Of a stretch of DNA of 64,000 nucleotides, positions 1 through 11,914 are shown piece after piece. Under the pieces are notes generated by a model that had not been told where the DNA came from, ran no database searches, and was given only the letters and a program-made list of their open reading frames with translations. Made by a program: the position numbers and the translations under genes. The DNA lies in assembly GCA_036872755.1 (NCBI GenBank), contig JAVHNS010000008.1:558001-622000 (forward strand), read 5' to 3'. Numbering within the stretch: position 1 is the stretch's first letter; every line of letters begins with the position of its first letter. The DNA is from Orbilia blumenaviensis (Eukaryota; Ascomycota; Orbiliomycetes; Orbiliales; Orbiliaceae).

Positions 1-1082
1 CCGGCCTGACCGTTCTCGATTTCGATAGACTGGCCCTGGGATCTCCTAAATGCATTGACCGTGTTTTTCTGTTCCTCTTCCGCCCGTTGTCTCGCCGCCC
101 TTCGTTCGAGTTTCGCTTGCGCCTTAGCCTCATCTTCCTTCTGCTTCCGTTCCCGTCTCCGAGTGTCCCTTTCCAAAGCCTCGCGAATGCCACGCGAGTC
201 TAGTTCATCAGCCAGACCATATACTAGATTTCGCTTAACTGCCTGCGATTCTTCCACGATCGGCGACTGGCGATCCTTTCTCCAACCGAACTTGGACGAC
301 TTCCTCTCATGATTCCACGGGGAGTCGGGCATCTTCTCGCCAGAATATGGGTTCGACGCAAGACGAAGCGTCGGCCTCGGTGAGAGGACATCGAGACTTC
401 GGACCTTGAAGGCCCGGAACGGGGAACTATGCGACTGTGATGTCATGATAGAATGCAAGGATTCTTGGGTCCGCATTGAAAGCTCCGACAACGGTCGGTC
501 AATTTGATCCTTGCGCGAAAATGGGCGGAATTTGCTATCTGGTCCCCTCTGTGATCGTTTAGAAAATGAACGGAATAACCTAGGGTGTTCCTTATCAGGT
601 GGTGGTGAGGGATAGTCAGCAGGAAAGGTTGGTGCTTTCTTCAAAAGATTGCGCTTCCTGGGACGATGAGATGACGCTGACGAATTCGAGCGACGATTCA
701 AGTTCTCAGGGGTCGCAGGAGTAAATACCCTCTGTGACGGCGGGGGGGTTTGGACCGGAGTTTGTAATTGTGCGACTGGACTTTGCGTTGGTTCAGAGGG
801 AGGAGGAGGCGACGACATTTGCACCTCGCGAAGGTTGGAGACAGGTGTCGATGGGCCCGCTTGGGTGGGTTTGAACATCTTATTTTTCCTTTGTGAGGCA
901 GCCCTTCTAATCGACTTGAGAGTTTCATTTCGCCGCTTTGATTTAGAAACGCTGTGAATGGATGGGGATCGAGGCCGTGCAGAGATATCAAACCTGGTGT
1001 GAGGTTCGTCATTTATACCGTTCGTAGGTCGCTTGTCACCGGAGTTGGTCTTCGACCGCTTTTTCCATGGCCATATCGCCAT
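1..1082 (-). CDS. Conserved fungal hypothetical protein, N-terminal part (runs off left edge)
   Basis: An open frame with no stop runs from an ATG at 1082 down to base 1, giving 360 residues without a terminus. It starts MAIWPWKKRSK. The first 230 or so residues are low-complexity, rich in Ser, Pro, Arg and Lys, and probably disordered and nuclear. They are followed by a segment containing LADELDSRGIREALERD and then a run of alternating Arg/Lys/Glu (ERDTRRRERKQKEDEAKAQ) that must form a long charged helix or coiled coil. From memory, the segment LADELDSRGIREALERD resembles uncharacterised filamentous-fungal proteins; I know no function. Two other ATGs just downstream are out of frame, which supports the chosen start. 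No intron is needed in the part seen. The gene is incomplete here, so any C-terminal domain is outside the window. Confidence 0.75.
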   Translation of the reverse strand, partial: MAIWPWKKRSKTNSGDKRPTNGINDEPHTRFDISARPRSPSIHSVSKSKRRNETLKSIRRAASQRKNKMFKPTQAGPSTPVSNLREVQMSSPPPPSEPTQSPVAQLQTPVQTPPPSQRVFTPATPENLNRRSNSSASSHRPRKRNLLKKAPTFPADYPSPPPDKEHPRLFRSFSKRSQRGPDSKFRPFSRKDQIDRPLSELSMRTQESLHSIMTSQSHSSPFRAFKVRSLDVLSPRPTLRLASNPYSGEKMPDSPWNHERKSSKFGWRKDRQSPIVEESQAVKRNLVYGLADELDSRGIREALERDTRRRERKQKEDEAKAQAKLERRAARQRAEEEQKNTVNAFRRSQGQSIEIENGQA

Positions 1083-4000
1083 TGCGGCGCCGCTTTGTTG
1101 ATCCTCTACGCAGAGGGGCCGAGATGCTGCGTCGAGAAGTGGGCGAGGATGGTGACCTAATATCTGACGGTTACAAATTCAGGGTTCTGATTTTTTTAAT
1201 TAAATTTGCTAGGAAGTGTGTATTCCAGGGTATAGTGTGTGTGCTATTTCAAGGGGCGTATCGAGTCGCAAACATAGATCCTGCTGGGGTTGTCTAAGAA
1301 TGCGTATTGTAGATGTGGTCAAAGGGAATAATGTTCTCTGTGAAAGCATTTATTCAAAAGACTGCTTTCTTCAGTTACGTCAGGTGTTCTTTTTTTTTTT
1401 TTTTTCCAAGACGAAGTTGTCGATATCAAAGGAACGTCCGAACCCGATATGGCGTGAAGAGGGTCGGCTGTCGTACTAGCATATCCTGCCTGCTTTTAAA
1501 AGAAACGCTCCCGGGGCTGCTGCGATAAGTTAGCACGGCCCGTTTTATCCAATTTCGCCTTTTAAATTGCGCCGTGAGAAAGCCTCTGAGTTTTTAAAAT
1601 CAGCACATGTGAGAAATGCTTTTGAAAAGAAACGCTTAGGAAGAGATTTACCAATTTTAAAGTTCTGCACGGGAAAGAAGGAATGCTCAAAGAACGAATG
1701 TCGGGAGGACAGCACAGAAAGGAAAGAAAAACGAGGAGGACGGCCAGGGGTGAAGAATTCGAGGACCCGGTGCTATATTTATCGGGGTGGCAACAGGCAC
1801 ACAGAACAGAACAGAACAGAACGGTCCCGACATTCCCACTCGTAACAGAGCACACGCAAACCCACACACCCACCTTTAGTCGAGCCGATGTAATGTCAAG
1901 TAAGGTGTGGTCCCTTAGTCCGGTGGGCCAGAGCAGGGTGTGGGAACGTTACCAAGTGGCTGCAGCTGGGAAGCCAGGAGAAAAGGGAAACAGTGGGGAA
2001 GGGTGGGGATCTAGAAGGAAAAAAGGAATCAATGACCGATGGAAGAAGCCCGACGCGATTTTCTCCGTTGGGTAAAAAAACGTATCGCGACAGTTTTGCT
2101 GGAGCATCAAAAATCGTTGGTCATTCTTTTTCCAAACCTTCCTCCCCGCCAGTAAAAAGCAGGATTTTATCTCGTGGGATGTATTCTGTCAGGATAGTGG
2201 CGGCTGTGCAATGGTGTACTTACTGTCCATAGACAAGGTGAGCTGATCCATAGAGCGGTATTTTTCGCGGTGGCTTTCGCTTCAAGGTAGCGTCCGGGTT
2301 AGGTTGTATGTGAGGTGACAGCAGAGGAGCACGTTGATGTTGGCCTTGCATGAACAATACTAGGTCCATGCATGTGCTGTACCTGCCTCTCTTCCCCGTC
2401 GATGCTGTGTGGTTTAAATATGACGCCAGGCAGCTATTCGTGAAAACCGAGGGGTAGTGGAAGGAGATGCAATACCAATGCCGCCCACAAAAAAGCGATG
2501 AAGCTTCAAGAAACATAAGCGGCGTATCTGGATAAATCCAGTATAGTTTCATGATGACGAGATGCGTCTTATATCTTGATTGTAGCGTCGAGCGGCCTCG
2601 CTTAAACCGCAATGACGTTGAACTTGATCAAAAGTGCGACCAAGCCCATGGACCCATGGAGGGTATGCTGGTCTCCCGTGTCAAAGGGGAGAGCTGCAGG
2701 AGGCCCAAAGCAGGAAGTACCATTTTAATTGACTTTGGTGGGTTCCCAACGATGAGATCGCATCTTTCGATATCCCAGGAGGGTGAAAATAGGGCAGCAC
2801 GACAGACTGTGCGAAATGAAGCCCGTCGAAGGTGCCCAGCCAATGACACGGCGTTGGTTTGCATTCAGAGGGCAAGGGCAACGATACAGTTATTTGCTCC
2901 ACCCACCATGCTCATCGCTGCCTTCTCATGCAGTGCAAAAATTTCGTGGTTGGTTGGGGCAGAAGTGGGGATCCTGTCAACAGGCCACGGGACGGACGAC
3001 AATAAAACGCCATGTTAACAGGATCATGAGCAGAAGTCAAAGCGCCACTGTCGAGCTAACACCTGTTTCGATGCACAGGTGGCACGAAGTAACGACTGGG
3101 CCAATTTATCTCATTCGGAAACAAAGTGCGACGACGTGGTATTTCCCAGAGTCTCGAACTTGAATCACATTTAAGAGGGGTACTTGGTGCCTGGCTTTTG
3201 ACTCGATCGTGAGCCATCGCCGGACCTCATTGGCCACTGGGAAAATTAGGCAAATTAACAACTGGAATGGACGGTTGCCCAAAAAATGTTGCAAGTTGAG
3301 CCAGGCCGTAGACCATGAGGCTGGCATTGACGCTGTTAATGTTGCACAACATCAATTGTGTACCAAGTGGCCTTTTGTGATACCGCACCGGCGATATCTA
3401 AATGCAGATGCAACCAGGCCAAAGCAGAGATGCCGAACATTGGAGACGAAGCCACATTTCGAGATTGGGCTTGTAGAATTCTAAAGAAGATCAATGGAAA
3501 TTTCGTTCAGCCTTATGTTGCCATCCCGCACAACTGTTCAAGCGCTCTCGGATCGCTGGAAGCTGTCCATGAGCCCTATTGCAAGTCAGTTTTCCACGAT
3601 CCTTGTCCCTGGAACGGAAGAAGCCAGACCTGAGATCCCAGTTCCGTAGTCCCAAGCAGCTTACTACCCCTTGCATGCGGTGGCGTTCCGATCTTTTTCG
3701 TTCCTGCATTGAGCATATGGGAGGCATTATCGTGGCAAGGCGGGAATGTGGACCTCCTGAGCACTGCAGAAGGAATGTACTTATATGTAGCAGGATATAA
3801 TACAAAGCACGAAAATGGCGAAGCGATAGCTAATCTTGCCCAGGCGAATCGATGTGGTGAGGTCAAAGCTCCAACGAAGTCTGCTCAGTCAGTCAGCTAG
3901 GTACCTAACACATTAAGGACCTAATCTCAACACTTAAGCTCAGAATTCGTAATTAATAATGCAACATCCCCAACAAGGCGCGATATTGAGGTGCAGCAGC

Positions 4001-7000
4001 AGTCGTGACACGAGGCAAATATGCAGGCACGATGTTAACATTAACGTTAATTAACTCCATCCCGAGAAGTGTCTTTCGGTCTTACGTGCCGAAATTAAGT
4101 GCTTAACTTTTAGGTGTGTAGCCTTTCTTTAGGTGGGGTAACTCTAACGTATAACAGTTGTTAAAGGTACTATCTGACCTGACCTGAGCGGCTGAATCGA
4201 ATCTATATCCGTCGACAGTTCCAACATTTAGGACAATTAACTTATCGTGCATACATGGCTAGGGCTGACCAGTGAAAGTCTAAGATAAGACCCTTTCAAA
4301 CTAATAAGTGCTCGAACGCTCAAAATTCACTAAGAGAACAACTGGCTAATGCTGTCTCGTGCGGATCAGAACATCCACATCCGCACCGCTAGGTTCTTTC
4401 AGCGGGAATACGGCTTGGTACTGACACATTCAAGAATAAGCCAAACCCTGGGTGTTCAAACCGGGGTAGACTAGTAACACAGCCTCGAACACGGCAAGTC
4501 GAGGGTTAGGGGCTTTGCATGCATGCACTTTGTCCATAAAGTGCTTGAGTCACCATGAAAAACACATCTGCATGGCTACTACTTGTTTAGGTCTCTGCAT
4601 ATTTCGACTTAGATTTGTCATATTATTGGCCGAACTGGTAAGTAATTGTGCAGTGCACGTAATGATACAAGATAGGTACAGGGGAAAATCTGTAGACGCA
4701 AGGTCTTGATACATGGGTACAACAAACGGCTTGGAATTTAAATTCAAAGTAACACTCCTCCCAGGCTTGACTCTGCTGTACGATTCGGTCCGGTTCGTCA
4801 GTTTTTTTGGATGCAGGTAGCTACGTAGTTAACGAGTTAGCTTGCGTACGTATATACATTTTTACGATGCATGCTGGATCACAGAGATAGCTGTAAATCT
4901 GCAGCTGCGCGGGCTTGGAGTAAGACATCACTTAGTTCATATATTCATGTTGAAAATGTATTATGATGTCGATATCGGTATCGATGTAATGGAAACGGCA
5001 CAAAACGAATATGATTTTTCTATTTGCGCATTATAATTCATGAGGTCGATGCAGCGCGGTAGCCCCATTAAACGTTCAAAACAAAAAACAAAAAATCTTA
5101 TGCCTACGCGATGTTGTTCACGTATGCATTTTGTTCTATGCATAAAGATTTTGTGACATGTATATGCGTTTTAAGCAGCTATGTTTAATACGTCATATCT
5201 ACAGCCTACCTAGAGCGTTTATTTACTTCTCACTGGCCAGCCTATCTCCCTACCTCCCTACCCACATATCAATTAGCCTATAGGCCTACTTATCGGCCTT
5301 CCCAATCACCAGCTACCTTACCAACTAGACTACCCATTAAAACAATAACTTGATAGTAAAACAAGCCAGCCACCTGACAGGCAGACAGGTACTTAAGTAG
5401 GTAGGCTAGCAGCCGCAAGTAAGAAGGTAAGCTTATTTATATAAAGCAGCTCGATGTGGTCTGCAGTCTCTGTAATGTGTAAAGGTAAAATGCATATACA
5501 CATGTACAAATTATATAGATAAAGCGAAAACATAGGCAATTTTAAACATGTCACAGGTTTGGACCCTGGTGCATGCTGTGACTTTTCTTTTTCTGTTTGG
5601 CCCGTCATAGCCCAAAACGTGCCGGAAACACTACTCTTGTACTTATGCATGTATCTACCTATGTACCACAATGATACACGGGTACAGGGGCTGTTATTCA
5701 CCCGTCCTTAATAGATCTAATGAGGAACTAGTATATCTAATTATATTAGCTAATGTTAGTGTTACTTGGTCTCGTAAACCAGCCTCCACAAAGTGGCCCG
5801 GTATTACTCGAAGTTGACATCAACCACATAAGCGTTTGTGCTGCTTGCAGGTATATTTATAGTGGCTAGGTATACAAATGAGCGGCTAGCAGCTGCAAGG
5901 CAATGAATCGTAACAATATCATGGTTTTGGCTCACAACATTCGTCATATTGCACGAGTGATAGATGTATGGCTCTGAACTTCTAACTCTAAGATTCTGGT
6001 CTGGCATTTTAGGATTTATAAATTTATTTGAGAAGCAAGTCTCACGGCCTTTGTATATGCGTGTCTGATACATATATACAGCTTGGTTGGTTACGCTGTG
6101 GACGCTATTTTATAAATTTAAGAGGCGTCGGGCCACGATGCTACTAACTGTATAATATTGTGACATACTCCAATCCAATTTACGCAGACAGCCAGGTTTT
6201 TTGGTATAATTAACAATATGCGCCACAGGACTTCTCGCTGGGAAGCAGCCTAGATATTTAGATAGCTATAGATCACCACCGGACCACGTTCGATCAAGGT
6301 TTTGGGTTACCCGAATTCGATCGATTGGAGACCACTTTGATAGAACACTGGTGGGACTAAACTTAGTTGCAAACTGTAAACATAACCGAACAATAGTCGG
6401 CCACGGCTGCCTGCTGAGGGCGAATTCATGAAGTTGAAAGTCTAAATATTCATCTAACCCTGGTGGGGAATCTTTAACTGTTCGAAGTTAATTATCATCA
6501 CAATCACCATAAATTATGACTACAAACTCGACAAGAGCACCTTAATATCTCTGCGATAAGTAAGATAAGCTTTTAGGAAACAACCACACATGCACTCGGG
6601 AGCTTGCATAGCTTTCTAGGTATTGATCCAGGCTATATTCTAAAAATCTTGAGTTACATGGAATCCAAAAGCATAAGATACGCATATATGGCAGGCCATT
6701 GCTCGGCGTTTACTGTCAACCAACCCATAGATATCTTTGATTGTGCCAATTAGGCCTTTCCGAATGACTTTCCTTACCAAGCATCTATTACACGCTATAG
6801 CGTTAGAAACCATTGTCGAAGATAGCTCAATACCACTTATTTGCCGACCTCTACTGCGCGAAACTTGAGGCTGAAATGAATCCGTCTGAATTCAGGGTGA
6901 GAATGTTAACAATTAATGGTGTTGTTGTTGTGGTAGGGAGCTCGGATTGGCTCACCAAAAACAAGCGCCAACCCTGCTTGCATCACCGTCCTCCTCAAAA

Positions 7001-7418
7001 GACCAACTTCAACCTCAACCACACCCGCCACCATCCAGCTCGCCATCGTCGTCAAAGCAGGTATCCCGTCTACTATAGCTCCCCAGGGCGCCATATTCAC
7101 TGAACTTCAACCTTCAATCAGGACTGTTGACCCCATTTACCAGCCTGTTTCAGCCCGTCTGCCAGGGCCTTAACCCTTCCCCGCTGTTCGAAGCCTTCTG
7201 CAGGCCTTGCTAGCCAAGCTCCTTAATAACCCTTACAAATCATATCGCCATATTTCACGTCGAACGTTCCGCGGCCAATTATCCCTACGTGACTTTATAA
7301 ACGGCATCCTTGTCGCCTATCCCTCGAGACTCCTTCAGATAAACCTTCATAGCTAGAAATCCCCCCCGCCCGATCACGAGACCCACCCTACTCCTTTCCT
7401 TATCTGAACCCCGGCAAG
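1083..7418. other. 6.3 kb intergenic region, no supported gene
   Basis: No reading frame here looks like a protein and none can be spliced into a family I know. From 1083 to about 3900 the base composition is mixed, with a T-run near 1390-1407. From about 3900 to 6900 the sequence becomes AT-rich with stops in all frames and many TA dinucleotides, as in decayed repeats or relaxed intergenic DNA. A pyrimidine-rich stretch with repeated CTACC/TACC words lies near 5225-5340. The last 500 bases, which are more GC-rich and contain many C/T tracts, probably hold the promoter and leader of the PP2A gene. Confidence 0.6.
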
Positions 7419-8794
7419 ATGATGGAAGTTGATTCCGAGACCAAAACTCCAGCCCCAACTTCCATGCCTGATGCCGTTGAAATATCGACTTTGGATTCAT
7501 GGATAGACCAGCTGTTGCAGTGCAAGCAGCTCGCAGAGCCAGATATTTTGAGGCTGTGTGAGAAGGCATGTCCTACCTTCGTTTTCACTTTTTTTTCTTT
7601 CTCCCATCCAGCTTGCCCGCCCGACATCATCTCGGGTGGTGACACCTAATTTTGGGCCCGCCATTTTGCTTCCGGCGAGTACTAACATAATGTGACGATG
7701 ATATCTACAGGCACGAGAGATATTACAAGAGGAGTCAAATGTGCAACCTGTGGTATGTTTGCCCAGCCTGCTGTACCCCTACTGTCACACATATCCTAAT
7801 TAACCCACCCGTCTAGCGTTGTCCGGTGACAGTATGTGGTGATATTCATGGACAATTCCACGATCTGATGGAACTATTCAGAATCGGCGGCAGCTGCCCG
7901 AACACCTCCTATCTCTTCATGGGTACGTCTCGCGAGTACCCCTCCCAGGCCACCAGATACCCTCAACATCATCACTAACGAAATCCCCACTACTCAGGCG
8001 ACTACGTCGATCGAGGTTACTACTCAGTCGAAACTGTCACCCTTCTCGTCACTCTTAAGATCCGCTTCCCTAACCGCATAACAATCCTCCGTGGTAACCA
8101 CGAATCCCGCCAAATCACCCAGGTCTACGGCTTCTACGACGAATGCCTCCGAAAGTACGGAAATGCAAACGTTTGGAAGTATTTCACAGACCTCTTCGAT
8201 TTCCTGCCCCTGACCGCTTTAATCGATAATCAGATCTTCTGCTTGCATGGTGGATTATCTCCGAGCATCGATACGCTCGATAACATCCGCGCCTTAGATC
8301 GAATTCAAGAGGTTCCACATGAAGGCCCCATGTGCGATTTGCTATGGAGTGATCCTGATGACCGGTGTGGTTGGGGAATTTCGCCAAGAGGTGCTGGGTA
8401 CACATTTGGACAGGATATTTCGGAGGCATTTAACCATAATAATGGGCTGACGTTGGTGGCGCGAGCGCATCAATTGGTGATGGAAGGTTACAATTGGTCG
8501 CAGGACCGGAATGTCGTTACGATATTCTCTGGTATGTTGAAGTCAATGATGCCGAGCGAACTTTGCACAGGAACTAACTCTCCTATAGCACCAAATTACT
8601 GTTATAGGTGTGGTAATCAAGCCGCGATCATGGAAATCGACGAACATCTCAAGTATTCGTTGTATGTATCCCTATTTCAAATTTCCTTGGACGTATGCCC
8701 AGTGCTAATGAATTGCGATAGCCTACAATTTGACCCATGCCCCAGAGCCGGCGAACCGATGGTTTCAAGGCGAACACCTGATTACTTCCTTTAA
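7419..8794 (+). CDS. Serine/threonine protein phosphatase PP2A catalytic subunit
   Basis: Exons 7419-7565, 7711-7752, 7817-7922, 7998-8531, 8589-8661 and 8722-8794 give 324 residues. This is the catalytic C subunit of PP2A, which pairs with scaffold and regulatory subunits to dephosphorylate Ser/Thr in cell-cycle and stress signalling. The metal-binding signatures are all present: [21 protein letters not shown] and HGGLSP. So is the C-terminal TPDYFL tail, whose last Leu is carboxymethylated in this family. It has about 15 more N-terminal residues than the animal enzyme, as in other filamentous fungi. The first intron uses a GC donor (AAG|GCATGT ... CTACAG), the only choice that keeps CEKAREIL in frame. 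The other introns are GT-AG. It corresponds to fungal PphA/Pph21, and PP4 and PP6 are excluded by the SRRTPDYFL ending. Confidence 0.96.
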
Positions 8795-10189
8795 ACAGTT
8801 AAAAAAAGAGCTCTCAAATAGCCTGTTTCGAACTTGGTTTCCTATCGACATTGATAGTAGAGACCTAGGTAGCTTGTAACGACAGTCTAAAGCTTGAATA
8901 TTTTATTTTTGGTCTCTCCGCGCGCCTTCCCCATTTCCATACTTTCCACTATATACCCCCTTTCTCCACAAAATGAAATCCTCCAAACTGTTAGGCTGTC
9001 AGAACACTAAAGAAAAACAAACTTATTGGGGGGTGTTTTTTTTTAACAACAGCTATTTTAGACGATGATGTTACTTGTCTAAACCCCCACATTTCCCCTT
9101 ACACGAACCATTCCCCATTCTTCCTATTCGCACCGCTCTCGCTTTCTTACTAAATTTCCCTTGTTTGGCGGAAGATGCCTTTTTTTTCTCTATCGTGTGT
9201 AAAACTGCGGCCCTTTTTTTCGTTCCTCTTTTTGATTTCTACGTGTTAGTACCTATTACTCTTATACCGTCCGATGGAAAACCCTATCTAGACAGTAATG
9301 AAGCGTTGGATTCTGAATACTCGAATCTTCCCTATTATATACCTAGAAAACTATATATCATAGATCTCGAAGAAAAATTCGTAGTGGGGTTAACGGTTGC
9401 CGATTTTTTCCCCCTAGTCTGAAAACCGTTTGTCCTCCTCCACCCAGAAAACGTGGGATTTTGCAGTTGGTGTGGATGGTGGGGTGATATTGCATTGGTA
9501 TCGATAACTCGCGTATCGATTGGATATTAGCCTGGGGGCATGGTATATATACAAGAAACCAAGAATTCACCCCAAGTTCAACCCCCCCCTTGTTCTTGGA
9601 CGTTCATGGGTAAGGATCGATCACTAAGACATCATGGCAAAAAGTCATTTTTTAGGTGGTTCACGTTCGGTACACGCGGAAAATGTGTGATCCGGAGGCC
9701 GTGGGTTGTATTAATATCTGTTTTTTTTAATTTTTTTTTTTTAAATTGATTATTTAATTACCCAGAGAGTTGGGATTGGATACCTAGACAAGGCTGGATA
9801 TCATCTATATAAGGGAAAAAAGACCTTAACGCCGGAAAAAATCAAAATTGCTGATACAATCTTGGTGATAAAAGTATTTACAGGTTCTTCGGACGCATTG
9901 AGACGGGGTTTCCTTTGTGTTCTCGGACTCAGTTAGCGGTCCTTTACTAAACCCTTCGGTTTCAAAAGTAGCCGTTAAGCCAGCAGCAATAAGGTTGGAA
10001 TGGAAGAATAGAAGAAAACCCTTGATTCCAGGCCCAATGCTTTATTGTTATGCAAGACCCCGATTGTGTTCCCTCTTGGTCGCTTTTTCTCGGTGAGCTC
10101 GATCGTTTTTATCGTTTTATCGATCGTAATACCCTCCGTTTTCAAACAGTCTTCTCCAGCATAGGGCCACCTATCAACTCCCTTCTTCA
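8795..10189. other. Intergenic, convergent 3' ends
   Basis: This 1.4 kb lies between the PP2A stop and the GPN2 stop, so it holds two 3' UTRs. It has T-rich tracts (near 9030-9050 and 9720-9745) and AT-rich stretches suitable for polyadenylation. A 115-codon open frame at 9075-9422 has no protein-like character. I see no RNA gene. Confidence 0.5.
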
Positions 10190-11528
10190 TCAACTCCCTT
10201 CTTCATCACTACTCTCCAAATCCTCGCCTTCCTCCTTTCGCTTCCTTTTCCACTCTTTCTCCCGTTCCTTTTCCAGCTTCTCTTCCCTCTCTCTTTCAAA
10301 CTCGTCATATTCATCCCTAGCATCGACCCACCTTTCCTGCACATCCGCTACCCCGCCAACCGCCTCACCCCACTTCTCCCTCATCGCAACCGTCCAGATC
10401 CCATCGCCTGCTCCTTCGGCTTCACCGAAAGCATACCCTCCAGCGCGATCGATAACCTGCAATAAATGTGTCATGGAAGCCTTATCCTCCACCGCCAAAG
10501 TCTCAAACCCAACCAATCCAAACCCTTCAACCAGATCGCAAATCGCTTCGTTAAGCTTTTCGAATTTCGGTGATCCTTGTTCTTTACTCAGTTGTGGTAG
10601 CAGGTATGATAGATCCTGAACTTCGGTGTAGAAATCTAGGTTGAATGGTAGCGGGCCGTGGGATTTTAGAAGGTCGAGTTTGGAGAGGACGTTTATGTGT
10701 GGCAGGTTCAGTAGGAGCATGGAGCGGAGGGCGGTTAGGAGGATTGATATGTATTGAGACGGGGATGCGAGGTGGTGCGAGTCGAGTAGGTGGACGACGA
10801 CCAGCTGTTAACAAAAGTTTTTTTGGGTTAGTCATAAGGGGAATGCTTTATCAAGGGATGTTTTGCAAGTCGCACGCACGCGATATCCGAGCTTCTCAAG
10901 CTTCACAAATATATTCCGTAGTGAATTGTGGTGCGTAAAGAGCTCGACCTGGCCGGGACAGTCGAAAATAATATAATCCTCTATAACCCTAACATCAGCA
11001 CCACATCCCACCACATCCTAAAGCCGCGATGAATCTCAGGTAACATACGTCCGAACTGCATCAACCCTTCCTCCAACCACTCCACATTCTCCTCCAGCTC
11101 TTCAAGTGAATAGACAATCCCACCGTTAGGGCCGAGTCCATTCTCGTCCATGACTTCGTCCAGGGTTATCAGGTCTCGCACGTCCAGTGAGCATGGATAA
11201 GGCGTTGCATCGTTGGCCGGGTCGAGGTTTACGATTTGGCACTTTCGACCTATCGCGGACATGAACTGGTGCACTAAAGTGGATAGTTAGATTTTTGATG
11301 CCCTCATTTTTTTTTTGTTCAAGTTGTGGAGCTTGAAGTGGAGATGGTGAGGACTTACTGCCGGCGCAGTAGGTGGACTTGCCACAGCCGGGTGGGCCTA
11401 TGACGAGCTTGACGGGGTATGTTAGCCTTTGCAAATATGAAGCAGGAGATGATGCTTGGAAGCTATCATAACTATAATCATGGCAGTGGTAACAATAGGG
11501 AGGTAATGCGCACCTGTGCGAACGGCAT
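10190..11528 (-). CDS. GPN2: GPN-loop GTPase 2
   Basis: Exons, read on the minus strand, are 11528-11514, 11407-11359, 11273-11049, 10980-10880 and 10804-10190, giving 334 residues. GPN-loop GTPases dimerise and are needed for assembly and nuclear import of RNA polymerase II. The start is MPFAQLVIGPPGCGKST, with the P-loop directly after a five-residue first exon. Then come NLDPAND, the family-defining GLGPNGG loop, DCPGQVELFTHH and the base-recognition SKLD. The sequence PLPFNLDFYTEVQDLSYL is typical of the GPN2 subfamily. The C-terminus is a charged helix (EREREEKLEKEREKEWK) ending in acidic SSDEEGS. The third intron ends TATAG after a GCTGAT branch-like word and restores FGQDYIIFDCPG. Divergent ATG frames upstream were rejected because they miss the family start. 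Confidence 0.94.
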
Positions 11529-11914
11529 GGCTGCTGTCGTGATGGTTGATGGAAGGAAGAAAGGGTAACACAGGTTCGGGTAGCTTGAAGTTTAGTCCAG
11601 GCATACTTGTGGGCAAGCTTTAAGTCGGCTTTTGAACCCAACGCGCGAATCATGATGACTAAGAAATTCGCAACATTCATAGCTTCAGTACTGTATATAG
11701 TTTTGGATCGAGTTGTGAAATTGTAGATGCTATTACATAAGATATCAATATAATACTATCGAGAGACCCAATATAAAACTATATAAACGCCAATATGCCG
11801 AAGAACCCCCCCATACCGCATAAATAAAAAGAAACAAAAAAAAGAACGCCGTATAAACCCGCCAGCCATGAAACGTTAGATTATGTAACCTATATCCAAA
11901 TCCCAATCATGCCC
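11529..11914. other. GPN2 promoter and 3' flank of next gene
   Basis: This 386 bp separates the GPN2 start from the stop of the upstream gene on the same strand. The part near 11690-11860 is AT-rich with A-tracts, fitting a 3' UTR and polyadenylation region followed by the GPN2 promoter. No specific site was recognised. Confidence 0.4.

Noticed and set aside
698..1012. Minus-strand frame of 104 codons
   Set aside because: It overlaps the better frame that starts at 1082 and reads through to base 1; its composition is that of a shifted frame.
1562..2075. Overlapping open frames on both strands, with C/G/T-rich protein
   Set aside because: Promoter-like low-complexity DNA, with no splice partners or known family.
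4440..4475. tRNA-like T-arm word (GGTGTTCAAACCGGGG)
   Set aside because: No matching acceptor, D-arm or anticodon arm upstream.
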